This document shows, one piece after another, positions 1 through 7,183 of a stretch of DNA of 64,000 nt. The stretch lies in the NCBI GenBank assembly GCA_016177875.1, contig JACOUL010000041.1, forward strand, positions 62,001 to 126,000, read 5' to 3'. Within the stretch, counting starts at the first letter, position 1. The number at the start of each line of letters is the position of its first letter. Under the pieces are notes generated by a model. It made no database searches, had not been told where the DNA came from, and saw only the letters and a list, made by a program, of their open reading frames with translations. The translations under genes and the position numbers were made by a program. The stretch comes from Burkholderiales bacterium. Its GTDB lineage: Bacteria; Pseudomonadota; Gammaproteobacteria; Burkholderiales; Burkholderiaceae_D.

Positions 1-816
1 CTGGACGCATTGAGCTTTGACCGGGATTCCTTGGATAAATTAAGAAGTCTTGCCGAAGAAGCCTACGGCATGCTGCTGGTGACAGGTCCGACGGGGTCGG
101 GCAAGACCACCACCTTGTATGCAGCCTTGACGGAAATTCACAATGGCCGCGACAAGATCATCACGATCGAAGATCCGGTGGAATATCAATTGCCCGGCAT
201 CCTGCAAATTCCCGTCAATGAAAAGAAGGGCCTGACCTTTGCCAAGGGTTTGCGTTCGATCTTGCGGCACGACCCGGACAAGATCATGGTGGGTGAAATC
301 CGCGATAAGGAAACCGCGGAGATTGCCGTGCAATCCGCGCTGACCGGCCACTTGGTGCTGACCACCGTGCATGCCAACAATGTGTTCGATGTGTTCGGAC
401 GTTTTGCGCACATGGGCATCGACCCCTATGCCTTCGTATCGGCTTTAAACGGTATTTGGGCTCAGCGTTTGATTCGCTTGAATTGCCCGCATTGCTCGGT
501 ATCGGTCGAGCCGACCACCGACGAGTTGACCCGCGTGAATCTCTCGCCTAACGAAGTCACCGGCTACACTTTTATGCAAGGAATGGGCTGCGGCGATTGC
601 CGCGGCACCGGCTACAAAGGACGGCGCGCGATTGCCGAGATCCTGACGCTCAATGACGAAATCCGCGAAATGATCATCGACAAGCGGCCGATCCGCCACA
701 TCAAAGAGGCAGCACGCTTGAACGGTACGCGCACTTTGCGTGAAGCAGCCTTGGAATTGGTCAAGCGAGGCGAAACCACGCTGCTGGAAATCAAACGAGT
801 GACGCTGCATGCTTAA
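1..816 (+). CDS. GspE/PilB-family secretion ATPase, C-terminal part (5' end outside window)
   Basis: Cytoplasmic hexameric ATPase that powers pseudopilus or pilus assembly. The frame is open to the left edge, so roughly the N-terminal half of a protein normally about 500-570 residues long is missing. Visible are the Walker A motif GPTGSGKT (about nt 85-108), the Walker B-type stretch IMVGEIRD (about nt 283-306), the HLVLTTVHAN segment, and the tetracysteine zinc site CPHC (about nt 487-498) with CGDC (about nt 592-603). It overlaps the next gene by 8 bases and so opens a coupled operon of PilMNOP-like proteins, a secretin and pseudopilins. Family membership is certain; whether it serves a type II secretion system, an MSHA-like pilus or another machine cannot be decided from the fragment. 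Confidence 0.93.
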   Translation: MDALSFDRDSLDKLRSLAEEAYGMLLVTGPTGSGKTTTLYAALTEIHNGRDKIITIEDPVEYQLPGILQIPVNEKKGLTFAKGLRSILRHDPDKIMVGEIRDKETAEIAVQSALTGHLVLTTVHANNVFDVFGRFAHMGIDPYAFVSALNGIWAQRLIRLNCPHCSVSVEPTTDELTRVNLSPNEVTGYTFMQGMGCGDCRGTGYKGRRAIAEILTLNDEIREMIIDKRPIRHIKEAARLNGTRTLREAALELVKRGETTLLEIKRVTLHA

Positions 817-1627
817 ATTGTTTTCATCTTCGTCTTTTTTTCTTGGCATCGCACCGGATGGCGCCGCGCTGCTCCGGGCAGAAAGCGGCCGCGCCGCATC
901 TACGGTGCTTGCCGAATATCAGGCAGAGTCCGCACAATCGCTGCCGGCATTGCTCGACGGCCTGCGCACAAAATTGGCCAACGCCGGCGTCATGCGTATG
1001 CCGGTGACGATCATACTTGCTGACCAATGGACACGCATGTTCATGGTGACGCCTCCGCAAAACGCAAGCAGTCTCGACGATTGCCGCGCCGCCGCAATGC
1101 GCCGCTTTCAAGATTTATACGGTGAATCGCCGAATGGTTGGCAAATGCATGCCGATTGGGATGCGCAACATCCTTTCCTGGCCTGCGCGATGCCGGACAG
1201 CGTCCTCTCCTCGCTCAAGCAACTCGCTGCTGAATTTCGCTGGACGCTCCTCACCGTTGTGCCGCAATTTATCGCCGCCTGGAATCGCTGGCACAAAGAA
1301 CTCGACGGCAATGCATGGTTTGGCGTCGCGCTCGGCAATCGGCTGAACCTAGGCGTGATCGAACACGGCAGACTGCGTGCAGTCAATGCGATTCAAGTAG
1401 CCGACGGCGCATGGAAGGATGCGCAATGGTTGCCTGCGCAAATGGAGAGAGAAGCACTGCGCCTCAGCCTCGCCTCGCCGCAACAAATGCGCGTGTGCGG
1501 CCTTCTGAACGGCGCGCCTGCCGGACGCGCTGAAATCACGCCGACCTGCCAACGGCTCGATGCGGCACAAATCGACACGACGGGAACAGCAGCGATGGCG
1601 CTCGCTCGCACGGGGATACGCGCATGA
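809..1627 (+). CDS. PilM/MshI-like assembly protein
   Basis: A 272-residue protein with no signal peptide, in the place where MSHA and type IV pilus operons carry a PilM/MshI/GspL-type cytoplasmic actin-fold protein. The N-terminus (FFLGIAPDGAALLRAE) and the GNAWFGVALGNRLNLGVIEHGRL stretch, read in two parts, suit an ATPase-fold strand-turn pattern, but I see no crisp family motif. Function is inferred mainly from position: it lies between the secretion ATPase, which it overlaps by 8 bases, and a single-pass PilN-like protein, which it overlaps by ATGA. Its likely role is to link the ATPase to the inner-membrane PilN/PilO platform. Sequence divergence from classic PilM is large, so the family call is moderate. 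Confidence 0.6.
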   Translation: MLKLFSSSSFFLGIAPDGAALLRAESGRAASTVLAEYQAESAQSLPALLDGLRTKLANAGVMRMPVTIILADQWTRMFMVTPPQNASSLDDCRAAAMRRFQDLYGESPNGWQMHADWDAQHPFLACAMPDSVLSSLKQLAAEFRWTLLTVVPQFIAAWNRWHKELDGNAWFGVALGNRLNLGVIEHGRLRAVNAIQVADGAWKDAQWLPAQMEREALRLSLASPQQMRVCGLLNGAPAGRAEITPTCQRLDAAQIDTTGTAAMALARTGIRA

Positions 1628-2187
1628 GGCCGATTCAAATCGACTTTGCACCCGCTTCATTGGAACGCACTCTGCGACTAAGCTCACCGCTTACTTGGGG
1701 CTTGTTGCTGATGGCAATTGTCTTGTGGGCCGGTGTGGCTTTCAAGGCAAATCAACTGGCGCACCAAAAAGAAAGGGCTGCAGCCGATTTAAAGCAGGTA
1801 CTGAAACAAACCCAGACTCGTTTGCAGGAACGCGAAGCGAAAAAATTGGCGGCTAGTCAGTTCAGCATTCCCGAATCTCAAGCGAATGCCATTAATGCCG
1901 CGATCGCCCAGCTCAATTTACCCTGGCGCGACTTGTTCGATGCGATCGAGGCGGCGACACCGGCAGATATCGCTCTGTTAGCAGTTGAGCCGGATGCGAA
2001 AAAACATCTGTTGCGGGGAACCGCCGAAGCCAAAAGCAGCGAAGAAATGATCGCGTATATCGAGCAGTTGAAAAAACAAACGCTTTTTACCAGCGTGCTT
2101 CTGACTCGGCATGAGATCAACGAACAAGACCCGAACAAGCCGATGCGCTTTCAATTCGAAGCCGAATGGGCAGGAGGCCGGCAATGA
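1624..2187 (+). CDS. PilN/GspL-like inner-membrane protein
   Basis: A 187-residue bitopic protein with a short cytoplasmic N-terminus (MRPIQIDFAP), one membrane segment (about residues 22-42, LTWGLLLMAIVLWAGVAF), a coiled-coil stretch rich in K, E and Q (about 45-80), and a small periplasmic ferredoxin-like domain ending ...FQFEAEWAGGRQ. This is the architecture of PilN, and of the GspL periplasmic half. The start overlaps the preceding stop by ATGA, and its own stop overlaps the next start in the same way, so translation is probably coupled. It likely pairs with the next gene product as a PilN-PilO-type heterodimer spanning the periplasm toward the secretin. Confidence 0.65.
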   Translation: MRPIQIDFAPASLERTLRLSSPLTWGLLLMAIVLWAGVAFKANQLAHQKERAAADLKQVLKQTQTRLQEREAKKLAASQFSIPESQANAINAAIAQLNLPWRDLFDAIEAATPADIALLAVEPDAKKHLLRGTAEAKSSEEMIAYIEQLKKQTLFTSVLLTRHEINEQDPNKPMRFQFEAEWAGGRQ

Positions 2188-2804
2188 CGGCATCCCGCTC
2201 CACATTGTCGCCGCTGCACGCGCGCATCGCACTAACACGGATAGGCTGGCTCAACGTGTTTGCGATCGCCATGCTGCTTACCGGCCTCATCGGCGGCGGC
2301 TGGCTGATTTATTTTTTTCAGGCTCAAGTGCAAGAACCCGTGCGTTCCTTGCAGCGCGCCGAGCAAGCGTTACGCGCTTCCGCGCGCAGCGCCGATGAAT
2401 TGCTGCGTTCGCTGCCGCAGGAAAGAGTCAACGCTTTTTACGATGTGCTGGGCGAACGACGCTATGCCGAGCAGCAAATCAAGACTTTGTTTGCCGTCGC
2501 CGCCAAAAATGGGCTTACACTTGCGCAAGGTGAATACCGCGCCACTTACGACCAACCCAGTCGTCTCACTTCCTATCAAGTCTCGCTGCCGGTGCGCGGA
2601 AGCTATGAAGCGATTCGACAGTTTTGCGAACAAGCGTTGTTGGCGGCCCCCTTCGCTTCACTCGATGACATCGCTTTCAAGCGCGATGCCATCGCAAACC
2701 GTACGCTCGAAGCAAAGGTGCGCTTCACGCTCTATTTGGGCGAAGGTAAAGCGCAATCGAATCAAGCTACCCAGCCGATTGCCGCAACGGGAGATGCGCG
2801 ATGA
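2184..2804 (+). CDS. PilO/GspM-like inner-membrane protein
   Basis: A 206-residue bitopic protein: cytoplasmic N-terminus, one membrane helix (about residues 22-44, FAIAMLLTGLIGGGWLIYFF), a coiled-coil linker and a periplasmic domain. I chose the ATG at 2184 because AGGAGG lies 6-7 bases upstream and the ATG overlaps the previous stop (ATGA); an in-frame ATG at 2166 lacks such a site. Architecture and order after the PilN-like gene match PilO/MshJ/GspM, which help fix the inner-membrane platform. Its end overlaps the PilP-like gene by four bases. Assignment is by architecture and synteny rather than by a diagnostic motif. Confidence 0.6.
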   Translation: MTASRSTLSPLHARIALTRIGWLNVFAIAMLLTGLIGGGWLIYFFQAQVQEPVRSLQRAEQALRASARSADELLRSLPQERVNAFYDVLGERRYAEQQIKTLFAVAAKNGLTLAQGEYRATYDQPSRLTSYQVSLPVRGSYEAIRQFCEQALLAAPFASLDDIAFKRDAIANRTLEAKVRFTLYLGEGKAQSNQATQPIAATGDAR

Positions 2805-3346
2805 CGCCGCGTCACATCCTCATGGGCGGCGCGCTGGCGATTGCAGCATGGCTCGCCATTTTCGGCGACAAGACGCCGTCCGGCGACATCGCCGAACCGG
2901 TCGCACGCAGCAGCGATGACTCTTCTATCCGTTCGTCGCGCGGTTCAGGCAGCGAAAGTGCCGCGACCAATGACAAAACGCGCCGCGAACAACCGATACT
3001 CGCGCTCATTCCGCGCCAACAGCTGATCGGCGGCGCACGCGGCGAGGGCCGTCCGTATCCATTATTCGGCAGCCAAAGCTGGACGCCGCCGCCCCCTCCG
3101 GCGCCGCCGCCGACGCCGCCGCCCCCGCCCACTGCGCCGCCGCTGCCGTACACTGTGCTCGGCAAAAAAGTGGAAGACGGCAAATGGGAAGTATTCCTCG
3201 CGCGCGGCGAACAAACATTTATCGTGCGTGAAGGCAGCACCATCGAAGGCACTTATCAAGTGAAATCGATTGCGCCGCCCGACATATCGCTGGTATATCT
3301 GCCATTAAAACAAGTACAAACCCTCACTATCGGAGGAACCGACTGA
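2801..3346 (+). CDS. PilP/GspC-like periplasmic linker protein with a polyproline stretch
   Basis: A 181-residue protein with an N-terminal membrane anchor or signal (ILMGGALAIAAWLAIFG), a charged disordered region, an extreme proline run (about residues 92-113, mostly PP with A and T), and a compact C-terminal beta domain (about 115-181: YTVLGKKVEDGKWEVFLARG ... VYLPLKQVQTLTIGG). The C-terminal domain resembles the homology region of GspC/PilP that binds the secretin N-domains. The proline run would act as a stiff spacer across the periplasm. It sits directly before the secretin, whose ATG shares one base with this stop codon, which supports the PilP/MshK role. The neighbouring genes support the call more than sequence identity does. 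Confidence 0.62.
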   Translation: MTPRHILMGGALAIAAWLAIFGDKTPSGDIAEPVARSSDDSSIRSSRGSGSESAATNDKTRREQPILALIPRQQLIGGARGEGRPYPLFGSQSWTPPPPPAPPPTPPPPPTAPPLPYTVLGKKVEDGKWEVFLARGEQTFIVREGSTIEGTYQVKSIAPPDISLVYLPLKQVQTLTIGGTD

Positions 3347-5757
3347 TGATCAGAGCTCATTTCATCAATGCGAGGGCTCGCGAAGGAGGTCTGGACGAAT
3401 GCAGCTCTAGCCGCCCCACATTTTTTCGGATGCTCGCATGGCTATGCGCCATCTTTTTATTGGCAGGCTGCGCCGCGCAAATGGCGTATAAAGACGGCAA
3501 AGATTTGGTCGCGCAAGACAAGATCGAACTCGGTTTGCTCAAATTCCGCGAAGCGATGGCAGCCGATCCTAGCAATGCCGAATACCGGGTCGCATTTACG
3601 CAAACGCGCGAACGTGCCGTTAATGCTTACGTGGCGCAAGCCGACGCCTTGGCGCAGGCCGGCAAATCGGAACATGCGGAAGCGCTGTACCAACGCGCCT
3701 TGGGCATCGATGCCGGCAATGAACGTGCCCGCGCCGGACTGCAAGCGCTCGGCGCCGCCAAACGCCACGCGCAATGGCTTCAGGAAGCGCAATCCGCGTA
3801 TGACCGCCAGGATATGGCAGGCGCTCAACTCAAGCTTAATATGATTTTGGCGGAGAACCCGCAGCACGCGACCGCCGCCGCGATGAAACGGAGTCTTACC
3901 GAAAGAGCCGTTAAGCCGTCTGTCGAAGCGAGCCTCGCGGACACGTATAAAAAGCCCATCTCGATTGAGTTTCGCGATGCGCAGCTGCGCCAAGTATTCG
4001 AAGTCGTCGCAATGAGTGCCGGCTTGAATTTTGTTTTCGACAAAGATGTAAAAACCGACCAGAAGACGTCGATCTTCTTAAAGAACAGCACAGTTGAATC
4101 GGCGATTCACATGCTGCTGCTGACCAACCAGCTTGAGTCACAGGTTCTCGACGCCAATACCATACTGATCTACCCCAACACGCCGGCCAAGCAAAAAGAT
4201 TATCAGGAACTGGTGGTCAAGAGCTTCTTCTTGACCAACGCAGACGCCAAGACCGTTGCGACCACCTTGAAGACCATCATCAAATCAAAAGACATCGTCA
4301 CCGATGAAAAGCTCAATATGGTCATCGTGCGCGACAGCCCGGAAGCCATTCGACTCGCCGAAAAACTGGTGGCGCTGCATGACGCGCCGGAGCCTGAAGT
4401 AATGTTGGAAGTCGAGATCCTCGAAGTGAAGCGTTCGCGCCTGCTGAACCTCGGCATCCAATGGCCGGGCACGCTGTCGCTGACCCCATTGGGGCCGGCC
4501 GATGGCTCACCATTTACGCTGGAATATCTGCGCCGAGGCATTAGCGACGGCCGCCTGGGCGCAGCCATCGGCGGCGTCACTGTAAGAGCGCAGAAGGACG
4601 ATACCGACACGAATCTGTTGGCCAACCCGCGTATCCGCGCGCGCAACCGCGAAAAAGCCAAGATCGTGATCGGCGAAAAAGTGCCGATCATTTCGACTAC
4701 CACCGGCTTCACCGGCAGCACGCCGGTCACGTCGGAAACCATCACGTATGTCGACGTCGGTCTGAAGCTGGATGTCGAGCCGACGGTACACCTGGATAAC
4801 GATGTCGCGATCAAGGTGGGCCTTGAAGTCAGCAATCTCGGCGCGGAAGTGCCGACCAAGTCCGGTTCGGTTGCCTATCGCATCGGCAATCGAAACGCGA
4901 ATACGGTGCTGCGCTTGAAGGATGGCGAAACACAAGTGCTGGCCGGTTTAATCAACGACGAAGACCGCAAGAGCGCCAGCAAGATCCCGGGATTGGGCGA
5001 CATGCCGATACTCGGCAGGCTGTTCGGCAGCTCACTCGACAACAACGACAAGACGGAGATTGTTTTGTCGATCACGCCGCGTATCATCCGCAACATTCAG
5101 CGCCCATCGGCTTTCGCCACCGAATTCCGCTCCGGCACCGAAACGAATTTCCGCAGCGCGCCCGATTCAAGCAATCGCGGACCTGCTGCAGGCGTCACAC
5201 CGCAAGGTCGTGTGACCGTCGGCGCTTCCTCGGGAGTGGTGCCGGCCGCAGTCGTTGCCGCGCCGCCGGCTGCAAACAATGCGCCTGCGGGCACCGCTCC
5301 CTCAACGGCACCTGCCGCACCGGACGCTGGCGGCAAAGGCGTCTACATGCAATGGACGGGACCAAACCTGCTCAAAGTAGGAGACCCTTTCGATATGCAC
5401 CTCGTGCTCGAATCGAAACAAGCGCTGTCTGGGCTTGCGCTCACGCTCAGCTTTGACACCAAGGCCCTGCAATTGGTCGGTATTTCGGAGGGCGACTTCT
5501 TAAAGCAAGGCGGCGCACAAACGACCTTCAATAGCCAAGTCGATCAAAGCGGCAAGATAAGCGTTCAGGCCAAGCGTGACCCCGCCGGCGTAGGCGGCGC
5601 GACCGGCCCGGCTTTGCCTATCGTTGCGTCTTTCCGAGCGATGGCGCCGAGCGAGGCGGCGAAAATCGATTTGCTCAGCATTTCGGCGACTGACACCGCG
5701 GGGCGCAACGTTGCGCTGCCGTCGATTGCCCCGCACGCAGTGCGCATCCATAAGTAA
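3346..5757 (+). CDS. Lipoprotein secretin (GspD/PilQ/MshL family) with TPR and C-terminal cohesin-like domain
   Basis: Outer-membrane secretin, 803 residues from the first ATG. In order: a lipoprotein signal ending LLAGC (about residues 38-42), TPR-like helices (about 50-165), a short secretin/TonB N-domain (about 200-270), an N1-type domain, the beta-barrel secretin domain (about 440-585, ending EIVLSITPRIIR), an Ala/Pro-rich linker, and a C-terminal beta-sandwich domain (about 665-803) that looks like a cohesin module. The first ATG has GGAGG 10 bases upstream, but its 28-residue extension before the signal is unusually long. The ATG at 3430 (MLAWLCAIFLLAGC) gives a textbook lipoprotein signal. 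The gene follows PilMNOP-like genes and precedes pseudopilins, so the gated channel belongs to this machine. Confidence 0.9.
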   Translation: MIRAHFINARAREGGLDECSSSRPTFFRMLAWLCAIFLLAGCAAQMAYKDGKDLVAQDKIELGLLKFREAMAADPSNAEYRVAFTQTRERAVNAYVAQADALAQAGKSEHAEALYQRALGIDAGNERARAGLQALGAAKRHAQWLQEAQSAYDRQDMAGAQLKLNMILAENPQHATAAAMKRSLTERAVKPSVEASLADTYKKPISIEFRDAQLRQVFEVVAMSAGLNFVFDKDVKTDQKTSIFLKNSTVESAIHMLLLTNQLESQVLDANTILIYPNTPAKQKDYQELVVKSFFLTNADAKTVATTLKTIIKSKDIVTDEKLNMVIVRDSPEAIRLAEKLVALHDAPEPEVMLEVEILEVKRSRLLNLGIQWPGTLSLTPLGPADGSPFTLEYLRRGISDGRLGAAIGGVTVRAQKDDTDTNLLANPRIRARNREKAKIVIGEKVPIISTTTGFTGSTPVTSETITYVDVGLKLDVEPTVHLDNDVAIKVGLEVSNLGAEVPTKSGSVAYRIGNRNANTVLRLKDGETQVLAGLINDEDRKSASKIPGLGDMPILGRLFGSSLDNNDKTEIVLSITPRIIRNIQRPSAFATEFRSGTETNFRSAPDSSNRGPAAGVTPQGRVTVGASSGVVPAAVVAAPPAANNAPAGTAPSTAPAAPDAGGKGVYMQWTGPNLLKVGDPFDMHLVLESKQALSGLALTLSFDTKALQLVGISEGDFLKQGGAQTTFNSQVDQSGKISVQAKRDPAGVGGATGPALPIVASFRAMAPSEAAKIDLLSISATDTAGRNVALPSIAPHAVRIHK

Positions 5758-5770
5758 ATTTACATCTCTC

Positions 5771-6253
5771 ATGGGCCGCACCGCACGCAATGCCGGCTTT
5801 ACCTTGATCGAGCTATTGGTCGCGCTCGCCATTCTGGGTGCGTTGGCAAGCATCGTGTTACCAGTGGCGGAAGTGTCGATTCAGCGATCACGAGAACAGG
5901 AATTGCGGCGCGCGCTCTGGGAAATTCGGCACGCGATCGATGCATACAAAAAAGCAAGCGACGGCGGTCGCATCACTAAAATGGCCGGTACAAGCGGATA
6001 CCCAAAAAATTTGGAAATCTTAGTGGAAGGCGTGCCGGATCAATCCGTTCCTAAACATCCCAAGATTTATTTCTTGCGCCGTATTCCGCGCGATCCGATG
6101 AACCCGAAATTCGAAGGCCCGGAATCGGCTTCATGGGGTAAGCGCAACTACGCAAGCGAAGCGAATGATCCGCGCGAAGGCGACGACGTCTACGATGTGT
6201 ATTCGACGTCGACCAAAACCGGTTTGAACGGCGTGCCTTACAGAAAATGGTGA
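5771..6253 (+). CDS. Type II secretion-like pseudopilin (GspG/GspH-like)
   Basis: A 160-residue pseudopilin. The prepilin peptidase site is clear: short basic leader MGRTARNAG, then FTLIELLVALAILGALA with the conserved Glu at mature position 5. The ATG at 5771 was chosen because it places the leader correctly; longer upstream frames would put over 50 residues in front and run into the secretin gene. After the N-terminal helix comes a globular part with PKNLEILVEGVP and RRIPRDPMNPKFEG, typical of the major pseudopilin GspG, and a DPREGDDVYDVYS stretch like the calcium-site region of GspG. No strong ribosome-binding site is visible, so translation may be coupled to the secretin. Confidence 0.85.
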   Translation: MGRTARNAGFTLIELLVALAILGALASIVLPVAEVSIQRSREQELRRALWEIRHAIDAYKKASDGGRITKMAGTSGYPKNLEILVEGVPDQSVPKHPKIYFLRRIPRDPMNPKFEGPESASWGKRNYASEANDPREGDDVYDVYSTSTKTGLNGVPYRKW

Positions 6254-6257
6254 AAGC

Positions 6258-6650
6258 GTGAAGATCATCCCCTCCGACGATAGGCTGCGCGGTTTTACCC
6301 TGATCGAATTGCTGGTGGTGATGGCGATCGTGGCCTTGCTGCTCACGCTTTCGATCCCGCGCTATTTCAACAGCATCGATTCCGGCAAGGAAACCGTGCT
6401 GCGCGATAACCTGCGCATCACGCGCGAAACCATCGACAAGTTTTACGGCGATACCGGCCGCTATCCCAAATCGCTGGACGAGCTGGTCGAGAAAAAATAT
6501 CTGCGCGCTCTTCCGGTCGATCCGATTACGGACAGCACCGGCACCTGGGTCATCGTTCCGCCGGACGACGCGGATAAGGGCAACGTCTACGATATCAAGA
6601 GCGGGGCGCCGGGCAAGAGCCGCGACGGCTTGCCGTATGGAGATATGTAG
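6258..6650 (+). CDS. Type II secretion-like pseudopilin (GspG-like)
   Basis: A 130-residue pseudopilin starting at a GTG five bases after the previous stop. The leader MKIIPSDDRLRG is followed by FTLIELLVVMAIVALLLTL, with Glu at mature position 5. The body holds the GspG-like signatures GDTGRYPKSLDELVEKKYL and LPVDPITD, and ends GKSRDGLPYGDM. With two GspG-like proteins side by side, one may be the major subunit and the other a tip or minor subunit. The operon continues with a third pseudopilin. I prefer the GTG start because no in-frame ATG upstream gives a proper leader. Confidence 0.85.
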   Translation: MKIIPSDDRLRGFTLIELLVVMAIVALLLTLSIPRYFNSIDSGKETVLRDNLRITRETIDKFYGDTGRYPKSLDELVEKKYLRALPVDPITDSTGTWVIVPPDDADKGNVYDIKSGAPGKSRDGLPYGDM

Positions 6651-6658
6651 AGACTGCG

Positions 6659-7105
6659 ATGAGGAACGCCGGCTTTACATATTTGGGGGTCTTAATCCTG
6701 TTGGCGATCATCAGCCTGACCGCCACCGCATCGATCCAAGTCGGCTCGATTGCGCAGCGCCGCGTCGCGGAGGAGGAATTACTCGCAATCGGCGGCGAAT
6801 TCCGTTCGGCGCTTGCCAGTTATGCCGCCTCATCTCTGCCGGGCCAAAAGCGTTCGCCTTCTAAACTCGACGAGTTGTTGAGAGACCCGCGTTATCCGGT
6901 TACCCGGCGCCATCTGCGTAAATTGTATGCAGACCCGATAACCGGCAAAGATAGCTGGGGATTGATCATGGCAGCGGATGGGAGCGGCATTATCGGCGTC
7001 CACAGCTTGTCGGAAGAAAACCCCATCAAGATCGCCAACTTCGAGCCGCCTTTCGAAAAATTCGCCAACAAGCCTTCTTACCGGCACTGGGTATTTCAGC
7101 CGTAA
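6659..7105 (+). CDS. Minor pseudopilin lacking Glu5
   Basis: A 148-residue pseudopilin with a very short leader, MRNAG, then FTYLGVLILLAIISLTAT. The mature fifth residue is Gly rather than the Glu found in nearly all pilins; in characterised type II systems the absence of Glu5 marks the tip pseudopilin GspK. The protein is far smaller than GspK, and its body (AQRRVAEEELLAIGGEFRSAL, then RRHLRKLYADPITGKDSWG) looks like the small GspG-like minor pseudopilins of MSHA-type clusters. It is the last gene of the operon: a hairpin follows directly. A role as initiator or tip subunit is inference from the missing Glu. Confidence 0.78.
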   Translation: MRNAGFTYLGVLILLAIISLTATASIQVGSIAQRRVAEEELLAIGGEFRSALASYAASSLPGQKRSPSKLDELLRDPRYPVTRRHLRKLYADPITGKDSWGLIMAADGSGIIGVHSLSEENPIKIANFEPPFEKFANKPSYRHWVFQP

Positions 7106-7107
7106 AA

Positions 7108-7135
7108 AAACCGCACCGGTTATCCGGCGCGGTTT
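7108..7135 (-). terminator. Hairpin terminator between the secretion operon and the lectin gene
   Basis: Arms 7108-7119 and 7124-7135 pair over 12 bases with one mismatch around a TTAT loop. On the minus strand the hairpin is followed by a run of seven T, so it suits termination of the minus-strand lectin gene ending at 7184. The plus-strand operon ends just before it and may use the same hairpin, but without a downstream T run. Confidence 0.75.
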
Positions 7136-7183
7136 GAAGGAGCTTAACAGCCGGCGCACCGACTGCCTATCCAAACTACGTGT

